Part shown: positions 1-11,939 of the stretch, piece by piece
Layout of the letters: every line of letters starts with the position of its first letter
Position numbering within the stretch: the first letter of the stretch is position 1
Assembly: GCA_934045075.1 (NCBI GenBank)
Contig: OW203731.1
Span: 11,695,198 to 11,759,197, forward strand
Length of the DNA stretch: 64,000 bases
Source: Yponomeuta sedellus
Taxonomy: Eukaryota > Arthropoda > Insecta > Lepidoptera > Yponomeutidae
Direction of reading: 5' to 3'
Notes under the pieces: generated by a model
What the model was told of the DNA's origin: nothing
The model's database searches: none
The model's input: the letters and a program-made list of their open reading frames with translations, nothing else
Position numbers and translations under genes: made by a program

Positions 1-660
1 TTAAAAATAAATTTGATGGTGTGCGCCATCTCTTGAACTAGTATACAACTAATAGCAGAGCCTTCACAGTAGCCAGCCAGAGAACGGAAGCTAACGCAAG
101 CGAGACCTGTGCCAGTGGGGCGAGGGCACGGATAAGACGCGTCGTCTTTCGGGCCTGGCCACACAGAGGGACATGGCGAGAGTTAGGAAAAGACGCGTCG
201 TGAATCCAATTTCTTCTTCTTCGGGCTATATTAGTCCACTGCTAGACATAGCCCTCCCCTAATAAACGCCATAGCGCAAGATTTTGCCATCACTGGGGGG
301 TAATGCCCATAATCCCCACGCTGGGCATGCGGGTTGGGGATCGCAGTTTGGTGGAATTGTACTGCAGGGGGCACTGCTATTAATTTACTTTTCTAGAAAT
401 ATATTGAAGGGATGGGACGAAGCCCACACAGAAGAGATGGAACGAGGGTGCGAATACTATAGGCCCTGCCCACACATATGGGATGTGTGATGAAGGCGTG
501 GAAAAGAGGCGTCGTTAGTCCAATTCAAGTGAATTCACTTTCATACAAAATGGAAGGGGACGGTTGGGGGACGGGTCGAAGCCCATACAGTAGAGACGGG
601 GTGAAGGCGCGAATTTGATGCACGGGTCGCGTCTTTTGCACGCCCTCACCCGACAGCTCT
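1..660. repeat. Degenerate tandem repeat region
   Basis: GC-richer than its surroundings. Related blocks recur at about 113-200, 405-520 and 565-640: each has a 'gcccacacag'-like string, a 'gatggaacgagg'-like string and a 'gacgcgtcgt'-like string, all diverged. Short open frames here look incidental. I see no gene; it is probably the decayed interior of an unrecognised mobile element. Confidence 0.45.
205..375 (+). repeat. Dispersed repeat R2 copy (LINE-tail-like)
   Basis: Contains the block 'tagtccactgctagacatag', then 'ccctcccctaataaacgcc', then 'ggttggggatcgcagtttgg'. The same blocks occur at 9896-10022 and, reverse-complemented, at 42951-43262, with a partial copy at 9575-9632. The layout resembles a LINE 3-prime region, but no reading frame survives. 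Confidence 0.5.
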
Positions 661-1437
661 ACAGCGTGAGCAGGGGCTTTGGCGACGCTACGTAGAGCGA
701 CCATTTAATTCTGTAAAAACCCCACAGGTGACGTTTCTTCACAACTTCACTGCAACAATGTTCAAAGGTGATTTAAAAATCTAACAGAAGAAAATACGAC
801 ATGCGCAGTTGGCTATCATCATATTTCCTTTCATATATTCATCACATGGAATTAAATAAATAGATGTTAGTGTAAATAATAAGCGTTAGCATAGTATAAT
901 TATATAGCTAAGTTACCTAACATACTCCTAAGTTCTTCCGTTTACTAATATATTATAATACCTAATATGGATTCATTGTGTTTGAAATAAAAATAAATTA
1001 TTATTATTAATATATTTACTACGTTGTGTTTTTACGTCGCTATTTCTGAAGTTATTAATATTTTCTGCATTTCCTTTCCTCCAAACTCTGAAATAAAATC
1101 ACCATTACAGCGTCATCTGAAGTAGAACGTAAATAAATATTTGTTTGTTCTATAGTTACTAGATTTACTTAGGTATACTACAGGCTAATGGTGAAGTAGG
1201 GTGGACGGGAAGTTTATTTGCAATTTCCGCAATGTTTTAATCTTCAAAAGCTGTAGGATACAGGCAATATACGCTGCAATATGCTTCTGTCACCCACTTA
1301 ATTTTTTTTTTTACTGTTTTCAGGCATCTTTTGGAAGAAAGCTCATATAATTGCCCACTGGCCAAAAGTCCTAATCCTACTTCTTAGTCCCAATTACGAC
1401 CGATATCAATTTTACCTCTCTTGTCGAAGGTGTTGGA
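661..1437. other. No gene seen; AT-rich non-coding
   Basis: AT-rich sequence with short poly-T and poly-A runs, many stops in every frame and no repeat that I recognise. Confidence 0.5.
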
Positions 1438-1612
1438 AAATCAATCAATCGATCGATATCAACCCTTGTATGTCCTCACTGCTGGGGCACGGGTCTCTTC
1501 CTGCATCGCAGGAAGGTTAAGCCATAGCGATGCTCCACCACGGGGACCAAGTTCGGGTTGGTGGAGAATTGTAAGGCAGTGGCGGGCCTTACCGTCAGAA
1601 GTTATCTGCTAA
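1438..1612 (-). repeat. 5S-related SINE, tail fragment
   Basis: Reverse-oriented copy of the tail of the SINE that is complete at 41510-42172. It shares 'caacccttgtatgtcc', 'gcatcgcaggaaggttaagc' and 'gtcagaagttatc' with that copy in antisense. The 5S-like head is missing. Confidence 0.6.
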
Positions 1613-1619
1613 GCTTCCG

Positions 1620-1885
1620 ACCCTCGCGCAGTAGGAACGGAGAGTGCGTTGCTGAACATCTCGATGATATCCGTGCTGCAATAGATAACGAAAATCTGTC
1701 CATTGTCGGATTGCTAGACTTCAGTAACGCATTCTACTTGTGGATTTTGATATTCTCCTTGGCATCCTTGGTTTTATCAATAATTCTCTTCCTGTCATCA
1801 ACTGCTTAGATGATTCTTTCTTAGACAGATCCGTGTTGAGTTCTGGTGTCCCACAGGTGGTGTTTTTTCTTATCTATGTTTCTTA
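1620..1885 (+). pseudogene. LINE reverse transcriptase fragment
   Basis: Conceptual translation gives LDDIRAAIDNENL followed by a GLLDFSNAF motif. This is the reverse transcriptase motif A region of APE-type non-LTR elements (CR1/jockey group). About 60 codons further on the frame around 'tctggtgtcccacag' would encode SSGVPQ, the motif B start. Stops and frameshifts separate the two, and no YADD motif follows, so this is a dead fragment. Confidence 0.55.
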
Positions 1886-2382
1886 ATTATGGTATGCAAT
1901 AAAAATATAAAAATAAGTATCACGGGTGCCGCATACTATGTATAGTATAATAAGTGAAGTAATTACTTCATTATCGCAATATCCATCTACTAACAACCAA
2001 CTTTCTTCATTGAACAATTACGTCTATAAATAAAACAGCAAGACAATGCAGTTAAGGCAGTATCGTGTTAACATTGTTGTAATTCAATAAGCGTTAAATT
2101 ACGCAATTATTGGTAAAACCCCAATACATCCAGACTTTCCGTGAGGAGTCCTTGAAGGGAGACGTAGGGAAGCCCGGAGGCTGTTACCAAACACAATCGA
2201 CTCGTATGTAGGTCATCGAGTCAATTGCAACAAAAAATACGTGGAGTCGCATGCGAATTCGCGGTTACGTATTAGGTGAACTTAAAGATAAACGGTCTTA
2301 TTTTTTAAAACACTTAATAGCCGTCGTCGATTAAAATAGTCTGTGATTTTGCAAGAAAAAGATATACCACCGATTAATTGTA
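1886..2382. other. No gene seen
   Basis: AT-rich intergenic sequence with no open frame of note and no recognised repeat. Confidence 0.45.
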
Positions 2383-2384
2383 TA

Positions 2385-2597
2385 TAGTGCGTTCACATTA
2401 ACTTGACGCGTGAGAGAATTGGTAGCACTGAGATGTTTACTGTTACCATGTTAAATAAGAAATCATTCCCATTACTTGGGGAAAATAAAAGGATTGAGGG
2501 CTTGTTTTACCATCTTCCGATTAGCTCCAAAAGCTAATTCACATGTTATGTCCTTGTTACCAATTCTCTCACGCGTCAAGTTAATGTGAACGCACTG
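2385..2597. mobile_element. MITE with 40-bp TIRs and TA duplication
   Basis: A 213-bp element. The left arm 2385-2424 (starting 'tagtgcgttcacattaac') is the near-perfect reverse complement of 2558-2597. It is flanked by TA on both sides (2383-2384 and 2598-2599), the target duplication of Tc1/mariner-type transposons. The interior has no coding capacity, so it is non-autonomous. Confidence 0.8.
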
Positions 2598-2639
2598 TAG
2601 ACTGATTCTAAGGAGTGCTTTAAAGAATTTAGGGACGTG

Positions 2640-2765
2640 AAAAAATAATCGATTAAAAGAAAAGAATCGATTATTATTTCGTAATAATCGACTTATAATA
2701 ATCGATTTATACATAAAAATCGATTAACTAAAAATCGGTTTTAATTTTCAGCGATTATTTTATCG
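2640..2765. repeat. Cluster of AATCGATT-like sites, left
   Basis: About six AATCGATT or near-identical 8-mers within 125 bp, spaced roughly 13-25 bp in AT-rich sequence. It is paired with a second cluster at 3283-3397. Confidence 0.6.
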
Positions 2766-3282
2766 CCATCTAGCGTGTATCTATGGATTCATCCGATCAT
2801 CATCCCTATTGTGTGCACATGATTTCGAAGTGATTTACATATTTATTTGTGTTGGCGTTAGTATAGTGGTATGGCCAACTATTAGTAGCAAAATAATTAC
2901 TAGATGGCGCCTGCCGTAGTAGACACTGTTTTACCGATAGATAGTCGCACTTTATTCTTTTATACAACGTACTGTCAACGTTGAATAGTAAATGTACTGA
3001 GTAATATGTTGACAACAACAACGTTGACAGGTATGGTACATTTAAAAAAATCGTTTCTTTTCTTTTTTCACCAAAGAAAAGAAAAATATAACTTTCGGCA
3101 CCAGATTTTTTGCAAAAAGTTTGCAAAGTGATAAAGTACGGATAAAGAGTCGTTAAGTTTAGTCAAAAAAAGAACAATGTCGACAAACAGAGTGCCAAAG
3201 AGTACTTGGCGCCAATATTTTGATGTAAATTGTAGAACTGGCTATGCCAAATGTAAATATTATGTTTTCTTTTATATGCCAA
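2766..3282. other. Segment between two AATCGATT clusters
   Basis: About 520 bp bounded by the two clusters. A 106-codon antisense frame (2806-3126) has no recognisable domain, and I do not call it a gene. Confidence 0.35.
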
Positions 3283-3397
3283 CAAAAAAAATCGATTGTT
3301 TTTAGAAAATCGATTAATTTTTACAAAAAATCGATTTATTAATAATCGATGTTTTTGTGCTGCACTTTAATCGATTATTTTTTAATCGATTTTTCAT
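3283..3397. repeat. Cluster of AATCGATT-like sites, right
   Basis: Six copies of the 8-mer AATCGATT or one-base variants, similar in density and spacing to 2640-2765. Confidence 0.6.
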
Positions 3398-4240
3398 ATA
3401 CAAAGTCACATCCTTAAAAGAATTCGAGTTTTTTTATAGATAAAATCGAAAGACTTCAGGCACTAGCGGTAGTTCAGGTATTATTTAACACAATATCTTA
3501 AATATATGCTTTTAATAAACCCCCAAGATGACTCTAAGCGAGCCTTTGTGAATGCGGCCATTTCACCACATTTTAAGTAACCGCTAGGCCTTTCAGTCTA
3601 TTTTATAATTTCTAAGCTGTAAGTAAATAGTAGTTATGAATTTAACTGCTTGTTATAAAGTTACACAACTCTACTCGTTTCTTGAGCCGCCGCATGCGAC
3701 CTTAGGCCATGCAGTTTGGAAAACCCGCGCCGCGCCGATCCAACTTGCAACACAATTCTGGGTATTTGACCAAAACATTACATTTATGATGCATACAACC
3801 TTCCTTCGCTCATATCACCAATAGAAAATATTATACATGCCAATGATCATAGAATGTGATGATAATTTAGCGGCATTCATAAAGATATTTTGCCACACTC
3901 AGTATTTAGTTGAAACGTTATTAATAATAAAAAAGAGGACATAATTTAGGTGCTCACATGCCTAGAAATTATTATTTACCAGTAACACCACATTAATCAG
4001 TACACTCAAAAACTATATTTATATTCCTAGGTCGGTGAGAGCATTATGTGGTCTGCTATCTTACACAGGCAGAGTCTGTAAACAGCAATTATGCTGAGCC
4101 TCAGTCCTTTTCATCACGCACCTATTTTAAGTGACTTGGGTAGTTTATTTGCCTTATTAATATAACAACAATTATAACTGCTTATACGAGTTATTATTGC
4201 CAATTTTTTTTAGAGAACGGTAGAAAGACAAAAAAAATAT
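3398..4240. other. No gene seen
   Basis: AT-rich non-coding sequence without recognised repeats; the open frame at 3636-3824 is short and featureless. Confidence 0.4.
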
Positions 4241-4244
4241 TGAT

Positions 4245-4385
4245 TATAATTCACAACTTAATTCACTAAATTCAATATTGTCACAACTTAATTCAATATC
4301 ACAACTTAATTCACTAAATTCAATTCAATAATTCACAATATTTATTATAATTCACAACAAAAAAATATTGATTATGATTCACAAA
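4245..4385. repeat. Short tandem array, 'ttcacaacttaattc' unit
   Basis: Imperfect repeats built from 'cacaacttaattcactaaa' and 'attgattataattcaca', arranged head to tail over about 140 bp. Confidence 0.6.
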
Positions 4386-4420
4386 ATTTTGTACCTACAT
4401 TGATAAACCGAAAGAGGTTT

Positions 4421-4524
4421 ATAGTATTTTTATTTTTAATGCACTAACCCGTGCTAAGGATAGCCAGAGATTGCGGGTTCGAATCCCGGCATGGGTGAAA
4501 TTTTTAGCCTCTAAATAGGTTTTT
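4421..4524 (-). mobile_element. tRNA-related retroposon, 104-bp copy
   Basis: Flanked by a perfect 11-bp target duplication GAAAGAGGTTT (4410-4420 and 4525-4535). The left end carries 'aatgcactaacccgtgctaa' and the right end 'gcctctaaataggttttt', the same two ends as the copies at 8318-8588, 20931-20990 and 30041-30446. Between them only the 3-prime half of the tRNA-like sequence remains ('ggttcgaatcccggc'). Read in antisense the element ends in an A-rich tail. Confidence 0.75.
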
Positions 4525-5034
4525 GAAAGAGGTTTGCCATCTCCTGATAAACTTTAGCTAGTAAAATGTATACTACAGTATAACGATACGCTGCACGCGG
4601 TCGCTGACTCCTCGTCTAGCATATATCTACACTATCTCGTGATGACGTAATATGAACATCCTAGAGCAGACCACTCATACCGGATCACGGTAAAAAAATG
4701 TAAACACATCACTGGCCGACGTCTGACCCCGATTCACGGAGATCGACGACTCCATTTCTCTCGTAATTGTTTTGCTGTTCTACTTTTCTTTTAAAGTAAG
4801 TGAGAGATGTACTTTTTGTTTTTCAAATTTTTACGATGGTACATAAGTATTTATGGGTGTGTCAAGCGGAAGGGTTTTTGATCTTTGGAGAAGTTCATTG
4901 CACTTCGGAGTTGTTTGAGTGATTGCATCACTACGTATGGTACTTATATTTCGACGATCAAAGCATGTAACAATAACTTTGGCCCTTATGGGTGATACAT
5001 AATAACGATGTCTCGTCTAACTATCTATAATCAC

Positions 5035-5200
5035 CCCACATCAACCCACTGCAGGGCATAGGCCTCCTTTTTATTGCGCAATTCCTCACGGTCCTATGCT
5101 AACCTGATCCATCTCTGACCCGCAACCCTCACGATGTCGTCTGACCATCGTGTCTGTGGTCTGCCTACCAACCTCCTACGATGTCTCGTACCCATAGCTA
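5035..5200 (-). repeat. RTE-type LINE 3-prime fragment
   Basis: The string 'ccactgcagggcataggcct' is the reverse complement of the terminal 'AYVQQW'-type coding end of RTE elements (compare 40900-40945 and 54955-55000). The fragment is heavily decayed. Confidence 0.45.
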
Positions 5201-6659
5201 AATTCAAATCATATACAACACTTGTCGCGAAATGAAATCAACTCGTCATGAGTAAGTATCCTGTGATCTCAACCGTATATTAATCCACAATAGACGGTAG
5301 TAAAAATCACCAACAATGACAAGACGGGGAAGAAAACAGACCACTATTACCGTAATAAGTGCACTATTAAGGTATCTACGATATAGAAATGGTTCAGCGA
5401 ACTGTTGCACAAGGCTCGACCGGTCGCAGGCACATTTCAAGGTATTGACAGAAGGTTCGCTTAAGCAATAGATTAAATAAAAGGGAAACTTCTTAACGTA
5501 TAGGAGACTGGTACTTTTAAGTTTTTCATATTAAACCATCGAGTCAACAACACGAATACATAATATTTCAAACTGTAAAATTGAACTCAAAATATATAAA
5601 CATAAGATCGATGATAAATAAAGTCCAAAATACATTACACGCGATAGTTATTGAGGGAAACTATATAATGATGAGCATCGCGAATTATTGAAAAATGTGA
5701 GAAGTCGACAGTAGGTACATCCACAAATTCATCGCGAAGCCAAATATTTGGCCTGGTGATGACTTTGCGGACCAACTGTTTTGGCACTTCCAAGTAGCTA
5801 TGTTATGCAGTTTCTATTAAGTGAGCGTTTTATGGTAAGTTTGTGTTGTTGGGCATAGACCGGCGGCGTCGAGGGGAATCCCTCTTGTGCAAGCGCAGCC
5901 TCGGCGCGCAATGCACTGAAATTACCAGCTAGATCCTGGTTTACAACAACATTTGTTGTTTCGTCAACAATTTAACCGATGTTAGTAGGGTAACTCTCTA
6001 TTGCAATTATGCTTATATTTGATAGGCTTTTTTTACTTTAGACATGGCACTTTTCTTGATGACTAAATTAGAATGATGACTTATTGACTATTCTTGATTT
6101 CTTCTTGACTATGCAGCCTGCATTCACGTATTTTGAAAGCAACTATGTGAATGCAGGTTGTACTTGCTTCAAAAGTTAAATGTCATCTACTAAGTACGTT
6201 TTCCAGCAGCCACATTCAAATAGTATATATATCGCCCCAAAAGTTGCCGCCCCTTGCTGCCCCATCTCAAATTACCACTCTGTATTTAATGAAATTTTAT
6301 AGTGAAATAAAAGGAAAATGTTCTTAAGATACATTAATTTCATTACATTACAGATTGACTTCAAAAATATCTCTTAATGAAGATAAGTATAGGTACTGTT
6401 TGCAGTTTTGCAACTGTGCTTATGCACTTGATTTTTGCGGTAGCGCGTCGATGTCTTTCCTGCGCACGGAACAACGCGCGCGTAGCAATTGGGCTACGAA
6501 GTGTTCGAATGCAAATAATTATGCATTATGATTAAATGTTGTGTTTAATCTGGGTTTGTAGTTCAGAATAATTGTTTGTAGCGTCGGTTCGGTAAACCAC
6601 GTTACTTAGAATCGGGAGGTCATACTTAAATCTAATATATAAAAATCTTGTGTCACAGT
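5201..6659. other. No gene seen
   Basis: AT-rich intergenic DNA. Small frames at 5246-5440 and elsewhere show no domain; I see nothing I can name. Confidence 0.4.
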
Positions 6660-6782
6660 GTTTGTTACAATCCTCCACCAACCCGGACTTGGCCCCCGTG
6701 GTGGAGTATGGCCTAACCTTCGTGTGATGCAAGAAGAGACCCGTGCCCCAGCAGTGGGGACATACAAGGGTTGATATCGACG
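6660..6782 (+). repeat. 5S-related SINE, tail fragment
   Basis: Tail of the SINE in plus orientation: 'tacaatcctccaccaacc', 'gtggtggagtatggcctaac', then 'gggacatacaagggttgata'. It aligns with 41752-41827 plus 42135-42170 of the complete copy, and its uninterrupted 'gagacccgtgcccc' shows what the MITE at 41828 broke. Confidence 0.65.
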
Positions 6783-7439
6783 CTCGACAGTGTTTGTTAT
6801 CGAACTACTCCAAATCGGTTTCACCGGATTTTTGTGCGTATTTGGTAGGTCTGAGAATAGGACGTAGTGTAATTAAAATGGCAAAACATCGTTTGGGGTT
6901 ATCCAAAAAGAAGAAGAAAACACATTTATTACAGCAACAGCTACTCAAAACATTACCATACACACTGACAACTTAATACATTGAGACATTACAAAACAGA
7001 ATACTTAACATTACAAATAGTGGTCACGGTGTGTCTCTGCTGCTGCAAAAGGCATCTGACTCAGCATACTGCTGAGGGCATTACACCTCAGCACTGATTT
7101 TCTGTCAGCGCCTGTCCCATGAGCGTTCCACGCGCGGCACGGTTTCATCAAGTAAAATATAAAGTAAACAAAAACAATGGCAGTATTTTCTGTACTTTAG
7201 GCAAGGCATTTCTAAAAATTACTCCCAGACACTACGCCGTGTAGTGGTCACTGCGCATGTCTGAAAGATTTCAAGATTATTTAAGTACCCTATTACAGAT
7301 AATAATAATTTCCACACAACACAATCACATGTAAGGATCCAAAACTACGGGCTGATTTTGAAATCGTTAGCCATATTTTAAGAGAATGTTCTTTCCATTG
7401 TGAAATACAGTACTATTGGTAATGATATAACATAACGTA
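6783..7439. other. No gene seen
   Basis: Non-coding; the 77-codon frame at 6743-6976 overlaps SINE sequence and has no domain. Confidence 0.4.
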
Positions 7440-7570
7440 GCCTCAAGCCTATATGCCAGAGGGGTAGGCAGAGACCAAGGACTGCCACTTGCCACGATCC
7501 TGACAGATCACCTTCGCTTCCGCAACATTCATATTATGTCGTGGGTTGCTGGCAACTGGTTCCGGGTACT
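7440..7570 (-). repeat. RTE LINE 3-prime end, short copy
   Basis: Strongly similar to 19200-19320: shares 'gaggggtaggcagagacca', 'ctgccacttgccacgatcct' and 'gacagatcaccttcgctt'. In antisense this encodes the end of an RTE-type polyprotein. Confidence 0.6.
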
Positions 7571-8306
7571 AACCGGGAATATTTGTAAATATTCTTGATT
7601 TCCGACATTTTCCGACAGGTTCCCACCACTTTGAATTTGGATTTACAGTAGCATAGTTTTGAAAAACATTTTCTAATAATAAATGTATAAGAGTCTGTCC
7701 TGCGACATGCGTAGGTACACAATCCGCTATTTGACACGTATCAAATTTGACGCGATAAATGAATATTTCCTATAGTATTTAACGTAAGAAACCGAAATAT
7801 ATTGATTTTGCTAAGTAAGTATGCAGGATGGCTGCAATATTTGCAAAGTAAAAAAAAATTTTCCTCGTTTAATTCGTAACGGCGAAAACGCTATCCGCCA
7901 TCTTGAAAGCATCTAAAGTATTTAAACAAACATCTTTCAGCCAGAGCCAGTGGACATTGATTTGATTATTATAGGACTTACATCAAAGTGATCTACAGTT
8001 AAATACACCCGAGTTTCAATTGATAAAGAGTCGGGGTCTCTTTTGGCAAGTTTGAGCCAAGTTTTTCAAATGTTAATTTCACTGGGTACACGAATCCACA
8101 ACTTCTCGGGAGTTTTTATTCACGTGTTTTTTCATTCTCGAACAATGCAATAATGATATTTTAGATGTAAATTCGATGAAATCATGGTTGCGTTGTTTTT
8201 ATTTCACTATGCTCAGAAAACTTTGTTTACAAATTTTTGGACTTTAAACCATAGACTAAAATGGCCGACCGCGTTTTTGGCTGTTTAGGAAAATAAAGTT
8301 TTAAAA
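7571..8306. other. No gene seen
   Basis: Non-coding AT-rich sequence without recognised repeats. Confidence 0.4.
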
Positions 8307-8317
8307 TATATTTTTAT

Positions 8318-8588
8318 TTAAAAACCTATTTAGAGGCTAAAAATTTCACCCATGCCGGGATTCGAACCCGCAACCTCTGGCTATCCGTGCCAGCGCTCTA
8401 CCAATTGAGCCAATGGGCGACTCACGGCATCAGTGAAATTTCGAACCTCTTTACACTATTCTCTGTATTACGTATAGCCAGAGGTTGCGGGTTCGAATCC
8501 CGGCATGGGTGAAATTTTTAGCCTCTAAATAGGTTTTTAAATTTGTTCCTTAGCACGGGTTAGTGCATTAAAAATAAAAATAGTATAA
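8318..8588 (+). mobile_element. tRNA-related retroposon, 271-bp copy
   Basis: Flanked by the 11-bp duplication TATATTTTTAT (8307-8317 and 8589-8599). It starts 'ttaaaaacctatttagaggc', then carries a whole tRNA-like sequence in antisense (about 8350-8420), a spacer, then the 3-prime half of the same tRNA-like sequence in sense, then 'ccttagcacgggttagtgca' and an A-rich tail. The two tRNA-like parts form an inverted repeat. The tRNA-like unit has a D-arm, an anticodon arm and a T-loop GTTCGAATC, but C at position 33 and a mismatched T-stem, so it is not a working tRNA. Confidence 0.75.
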
Positions 8589-8941
8589 TATATTTTTATG
8601 TTGCTTTTAGGTCCTCAAAAAATATACTAAAATATTTTTTGGTCTAATGGAAGAGTTATTTACCTTTTAAGACTTACTTAAAAAGAGAGTCAAATAGCGG
8701 ATTAAAAGAACAAATGAGTTGGCCAGCGCCGACCATAAGACGCTCGAGCCATAGGTATAACTTTTCGATTTTCATAACCTTTCGTCCTGATGTTGTTTAC
8801 TACGCTCATGTAAAAAAATGACGTTTAATTTTTGCCAATAGGTATTCGCCCCATATATTTCTAAATCATGGTTAGAATGCCCCCTTAAAATATATCAATC
8901 GAATTTGAATTAAGTCACCCTGTAGGATACCCTATGCCAAT

Positions 8942-9085
8942 CTATAATATAAAAATGAATCGCCGAATGTGTTGGTAAGCGCAAATCTCGAAAGCAGCTG
9001 AACCGATTTCGGTAATTCCTTTGTTAAAATATTCCGTGAATTACGAGGATGGTTCTTACGGAGAGAAAAAAAATGAATCGACTGT
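8942..9085 (+). repeat. Possible Helitron-type fragment
   Basis: 'tctataatataaaaatgaat' followed by 'ctgaaccgatttcggtaatt' resembles a class of insect repeats often attributed to non-autonomous Helitrons. No terminal hairpin was identified. Confidence 0.3.
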
Positions 9086-9574
9086 TAGGCGGTACGAAGT
9101 TCGCCTGTCCTGGTCCCAATCTAGGATTCCCTGTGCTAGCCAAGAAATGACATCACAAACATGGAAATAAACCCAGAGTGAAGATGAGGCGTGGTTTCTT
9201 GCATTGATACTTTATACCTATGCAAGACAACTGAGTATTTGATAGGTAATTAACCCTTATTAGGCTGCATCAGCCCAGATTATAGCGAAAGTAGGTAAAA
9301 GCTCGCTATGGGCAGATGTTTAGCAACTCAAGTAAGTTGTTAATCTGGAGCGTTATGTCATGCGTGGGCTTCTTGCTTTGGCACACAACACAATACGCAG
9401 TGGGATGCACTTTAGCATTCATCGCACAAAGGCTGCTGCTTCTGCAAACTGCTCGTGAACTGTGTTCACGGCGTTGGACTAAAATATGGGTCATTGCTTC
9501 ATAAGGAAGTCCTAACTTTCCTATTAAAAACAACCCATTTTTATTCGATTGATTGAAGATGTTTCTTCTTTTTC
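9086..9574. other. No gene recognised
   Basis: An antisense frame of about 106 codons (9306-9626) has a CVVC...H pattern but overlaps repeat R2 at one end and has no recognised domain. Nothing else seen. Confidence 0.3.
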
Positions 9575-9895
9575 TCTTCTTTTTCTTTAGTCCTCTGCTG
9601 CATAGCCCTCTCCTAATGAGCGCCACCTTTTTATAAACTGAAATCTAAAGGTCGAGCTGTTGTCCAACCGCACGCTAATAATCTATACCTTTAATTTACA
9701 TTTTTTGGCTATATACGTTACACTGCAGGGCAAGGATAAATTACACATAATATAACGTGTTACTTTTTTATACACTTTTGGTTAGATTTTTTAATAAAAC
9801 CTTGTATTAAATTTTTACTTATCTCGGCTCCTTATAGATCATCAAAAGCTTTTTTCTGATATAATAGAGAGAAGATATAGAAACATGCAATTGTT

Positions 9896-10022
9896 TATTC
9901 TTCTTCTTCAAGCTATTTTAGTCCACTGCTGGACATAGCCCTCCCCTAACTCCACCAAACTGGGATCCCCAACCCGGATTCCCAGCGTGGGGATCATGTG
10001 CATTACCCCCCAATGATGGCAC
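9896..10022 (+). repeat. Dispersed repeat R2 copy
   Basis: Shares 'gtccactgctggacatagcc', 'ctccccta' and 'gatccccaacccg' with 205-375 and 42951-43262, in a different internal order that suggests a deletion. A partial copy lies at 9575-9632. Confidence 0.5.
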
Positions 10023-10600
10023 AATTGTTTATTTTACAAAAGTAATTAATTCCAACTTAGTTTGTTGTCAAGGTCGAATATTTGACCAATATAATTTTTT
10101 CTAGGTTAACTAATATGGAAATAAAACCCCAAAACAACAAGATCCGCCATGCGGCCTCGCGGACACCCCTCTTACCTAACGCGATACTTGGAACCGACTC
10201 ATTCACGCGTTAAGCAAAGGGTTGATCAATGACGGTGACGTCAAGTCCTCTACCAAGATACCACAAAGTCGTCGATATGATGCAAACTGTGCAAAGTCAG
10301 CATTTTCGGCACTCGATGCAGCGATCTGTGCTTAATAATATTTAGAACACATTACTTAAGCAAAACCAAATACTCTTAAAACTTCAGAAATTAATGAGAA
10401 GCATGATATATCATGTATGGTAGTTACCAACATTTTTTTGTCTGTACGTTCCATTTACTTGTATTCTGATCTTGTAGTCACTTTGCAGCGCTTTATAGCT
10501 AACTACCCAGCGGACGTCTTCGATTCGACAGATTCTTAGCGCCATGGAGTGCCGTGGTAGCGGGTGCGGACGCCGCTTCTTACAAAATCGCACCACGAGC
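10023..10600. other. No gene seen; upstream of promoter
   Basis: Non-coding sequence leading into the predicted promoter. An antisense 101-codon frame (10411-10716) runs across the promoter and has no domain. Confidence 0.4.
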
Positions 10601-10619
10601 ATCTTTTTACTGGTAGACG

Positions 10620-10660
10620 TATAAAGCGGCGCGGTGGTGGCAGCGACAGTCATTCGGACA
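10620..10660 (+). promoter_or_regulatory. TATA box plus initiator for protease homolog gene
   Basis: TATAAA at 10620-10625 in GC-rich context, followed about 30 bp downstream by an arthropod-like initiator AGTCATT with the likely start near 10652. A clean donor GTAAGT follows at 10740. The spacing and the matching acceptor at 12149-12150 make this a plausible start of the 12154-16114 gene; this is inference from the sequence only. Confidence 0.5.
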
Positions 10661-10739
10661 CAAGCAGTGTGCCGCAGTGCAACACATATAACATATTTTG
10701 TGATATAACAATACAAGTTACAGGAATACCTAGACCGAA
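10652..10739 (+). other. Predicted non-coding first exon
   Basis: Runs from the predicted initiator to the donor GTAAGT at 10740. It has no long open frame. It would splice over 10740-12150 to the acceptor 'ttctttcacag', three bases before the start codon at 12154. Confidence 0.4.
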
Positions 10740-11939
10740 GTAAGTGTTATTTTTCAAATTGTGATATTAAGCTGAAAACATTAAATCATCAGATTATTTT
10801 AAATTTCATTTAATTGGTCCAATAAGTGTTTTAAAAAGTCAAATCAATAATCAGTGAAAATTTTATTACACTCTTATTAATAAGCAAACAGAAGTTTACG
10901 TTACATTCAAAACTTTCCGTCAACTTTAACGACAGTTTAATGTTGAGTTAGATTTCATTTGCATACAACTATTGTTTCAAAACATCAATTCCTTTTCTTT
11001 AAAAACTAAAGACCAATTTAGCTCGACAAAACAAGAGCGATCTGAGCGGTTGATGCCCTAAGCTTTCACTTTCCACCGGGTGAAGCCTCGCAACGGCAGG
11101 ATCAACCTATGGAACAGAGTCTAGTATACGATATATACAATAATCTAGCAGTGCGTGAAACAGCATTGCGTACGTAGTCCAACACCACTACTGACCATAA
11201 ATTCGTTATACCAATACTCGAACTATCAAACGCATAGTTATAGTCAGGCAATGCTGTAATTGTACTTATGAAAGGTGTTAATTGAACCCCAGTAAACCGA
11301 CCAATTGTTTCCAACCAAACATGCTAGTGGTGTTCAAGGCTTTCTAAGTGAATCTCACTAACTGTCAACGCATAAAACCGTAAGTAATTTTCTCAGAATT
11401 TCTCTTCCACATTCAAAGCATTTTCGCTTTTATCTCGCGCATTTATCCGACGGAAGGAGAACTCGCACGTTCCATTGTTCGGTTAGCTCCCACTTGAGTG
11501 CACGTGACTTTAATTAGACGCTAAGTATATGTATAGTGTTGTAACGTGTTGCATAAAAGTTATAAACCAGATGTGGCCGGTGAGTTCGGGAGTTGCATAA
11601 GTTACGGGTTAGCTTGGTGTCATGACATGACGCATTGTCCGTGCGTCGACTGACAACGAGCTTCGTGGGCCACTTTTAGAATGGCAATGACACCAATAAC
11701 ACTTTTCACAATAACAATAACAATGGATGACACCAATGGACGACTGCAATATATTCATATGCAATTAGGTACAGAAATTTGCCGGACTTAGGCTTGACGA
11801 ATACGTAACAGACTTAACGTGCCTACGTAATATTATGATGACTAGATAAACCTATATTTTGCTAATAAACCGTGACACGTCTATGTACTTTAGCTTCCGT
11901 ATTTGTAGTAACTACTCGTAACCCTATACTTAGATGCAA

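Noticed and set aside
2806..3126. 106-codon antisense frame
   Set aside because: AT-rich, no domain, sits between the AATCGATT clusters; coding not supported.
4245..4385. CRISPR-like array
   Set aside because: The repeats are adjacent, variable and AT-rich with no unique spacers; a simple tandem array in a eukaryotic genome.
9306..9626. 106-codon antisense frame with CVVC and H residues
   Set aside because: One end overlaps repeat R2 and no domain is recognisable.
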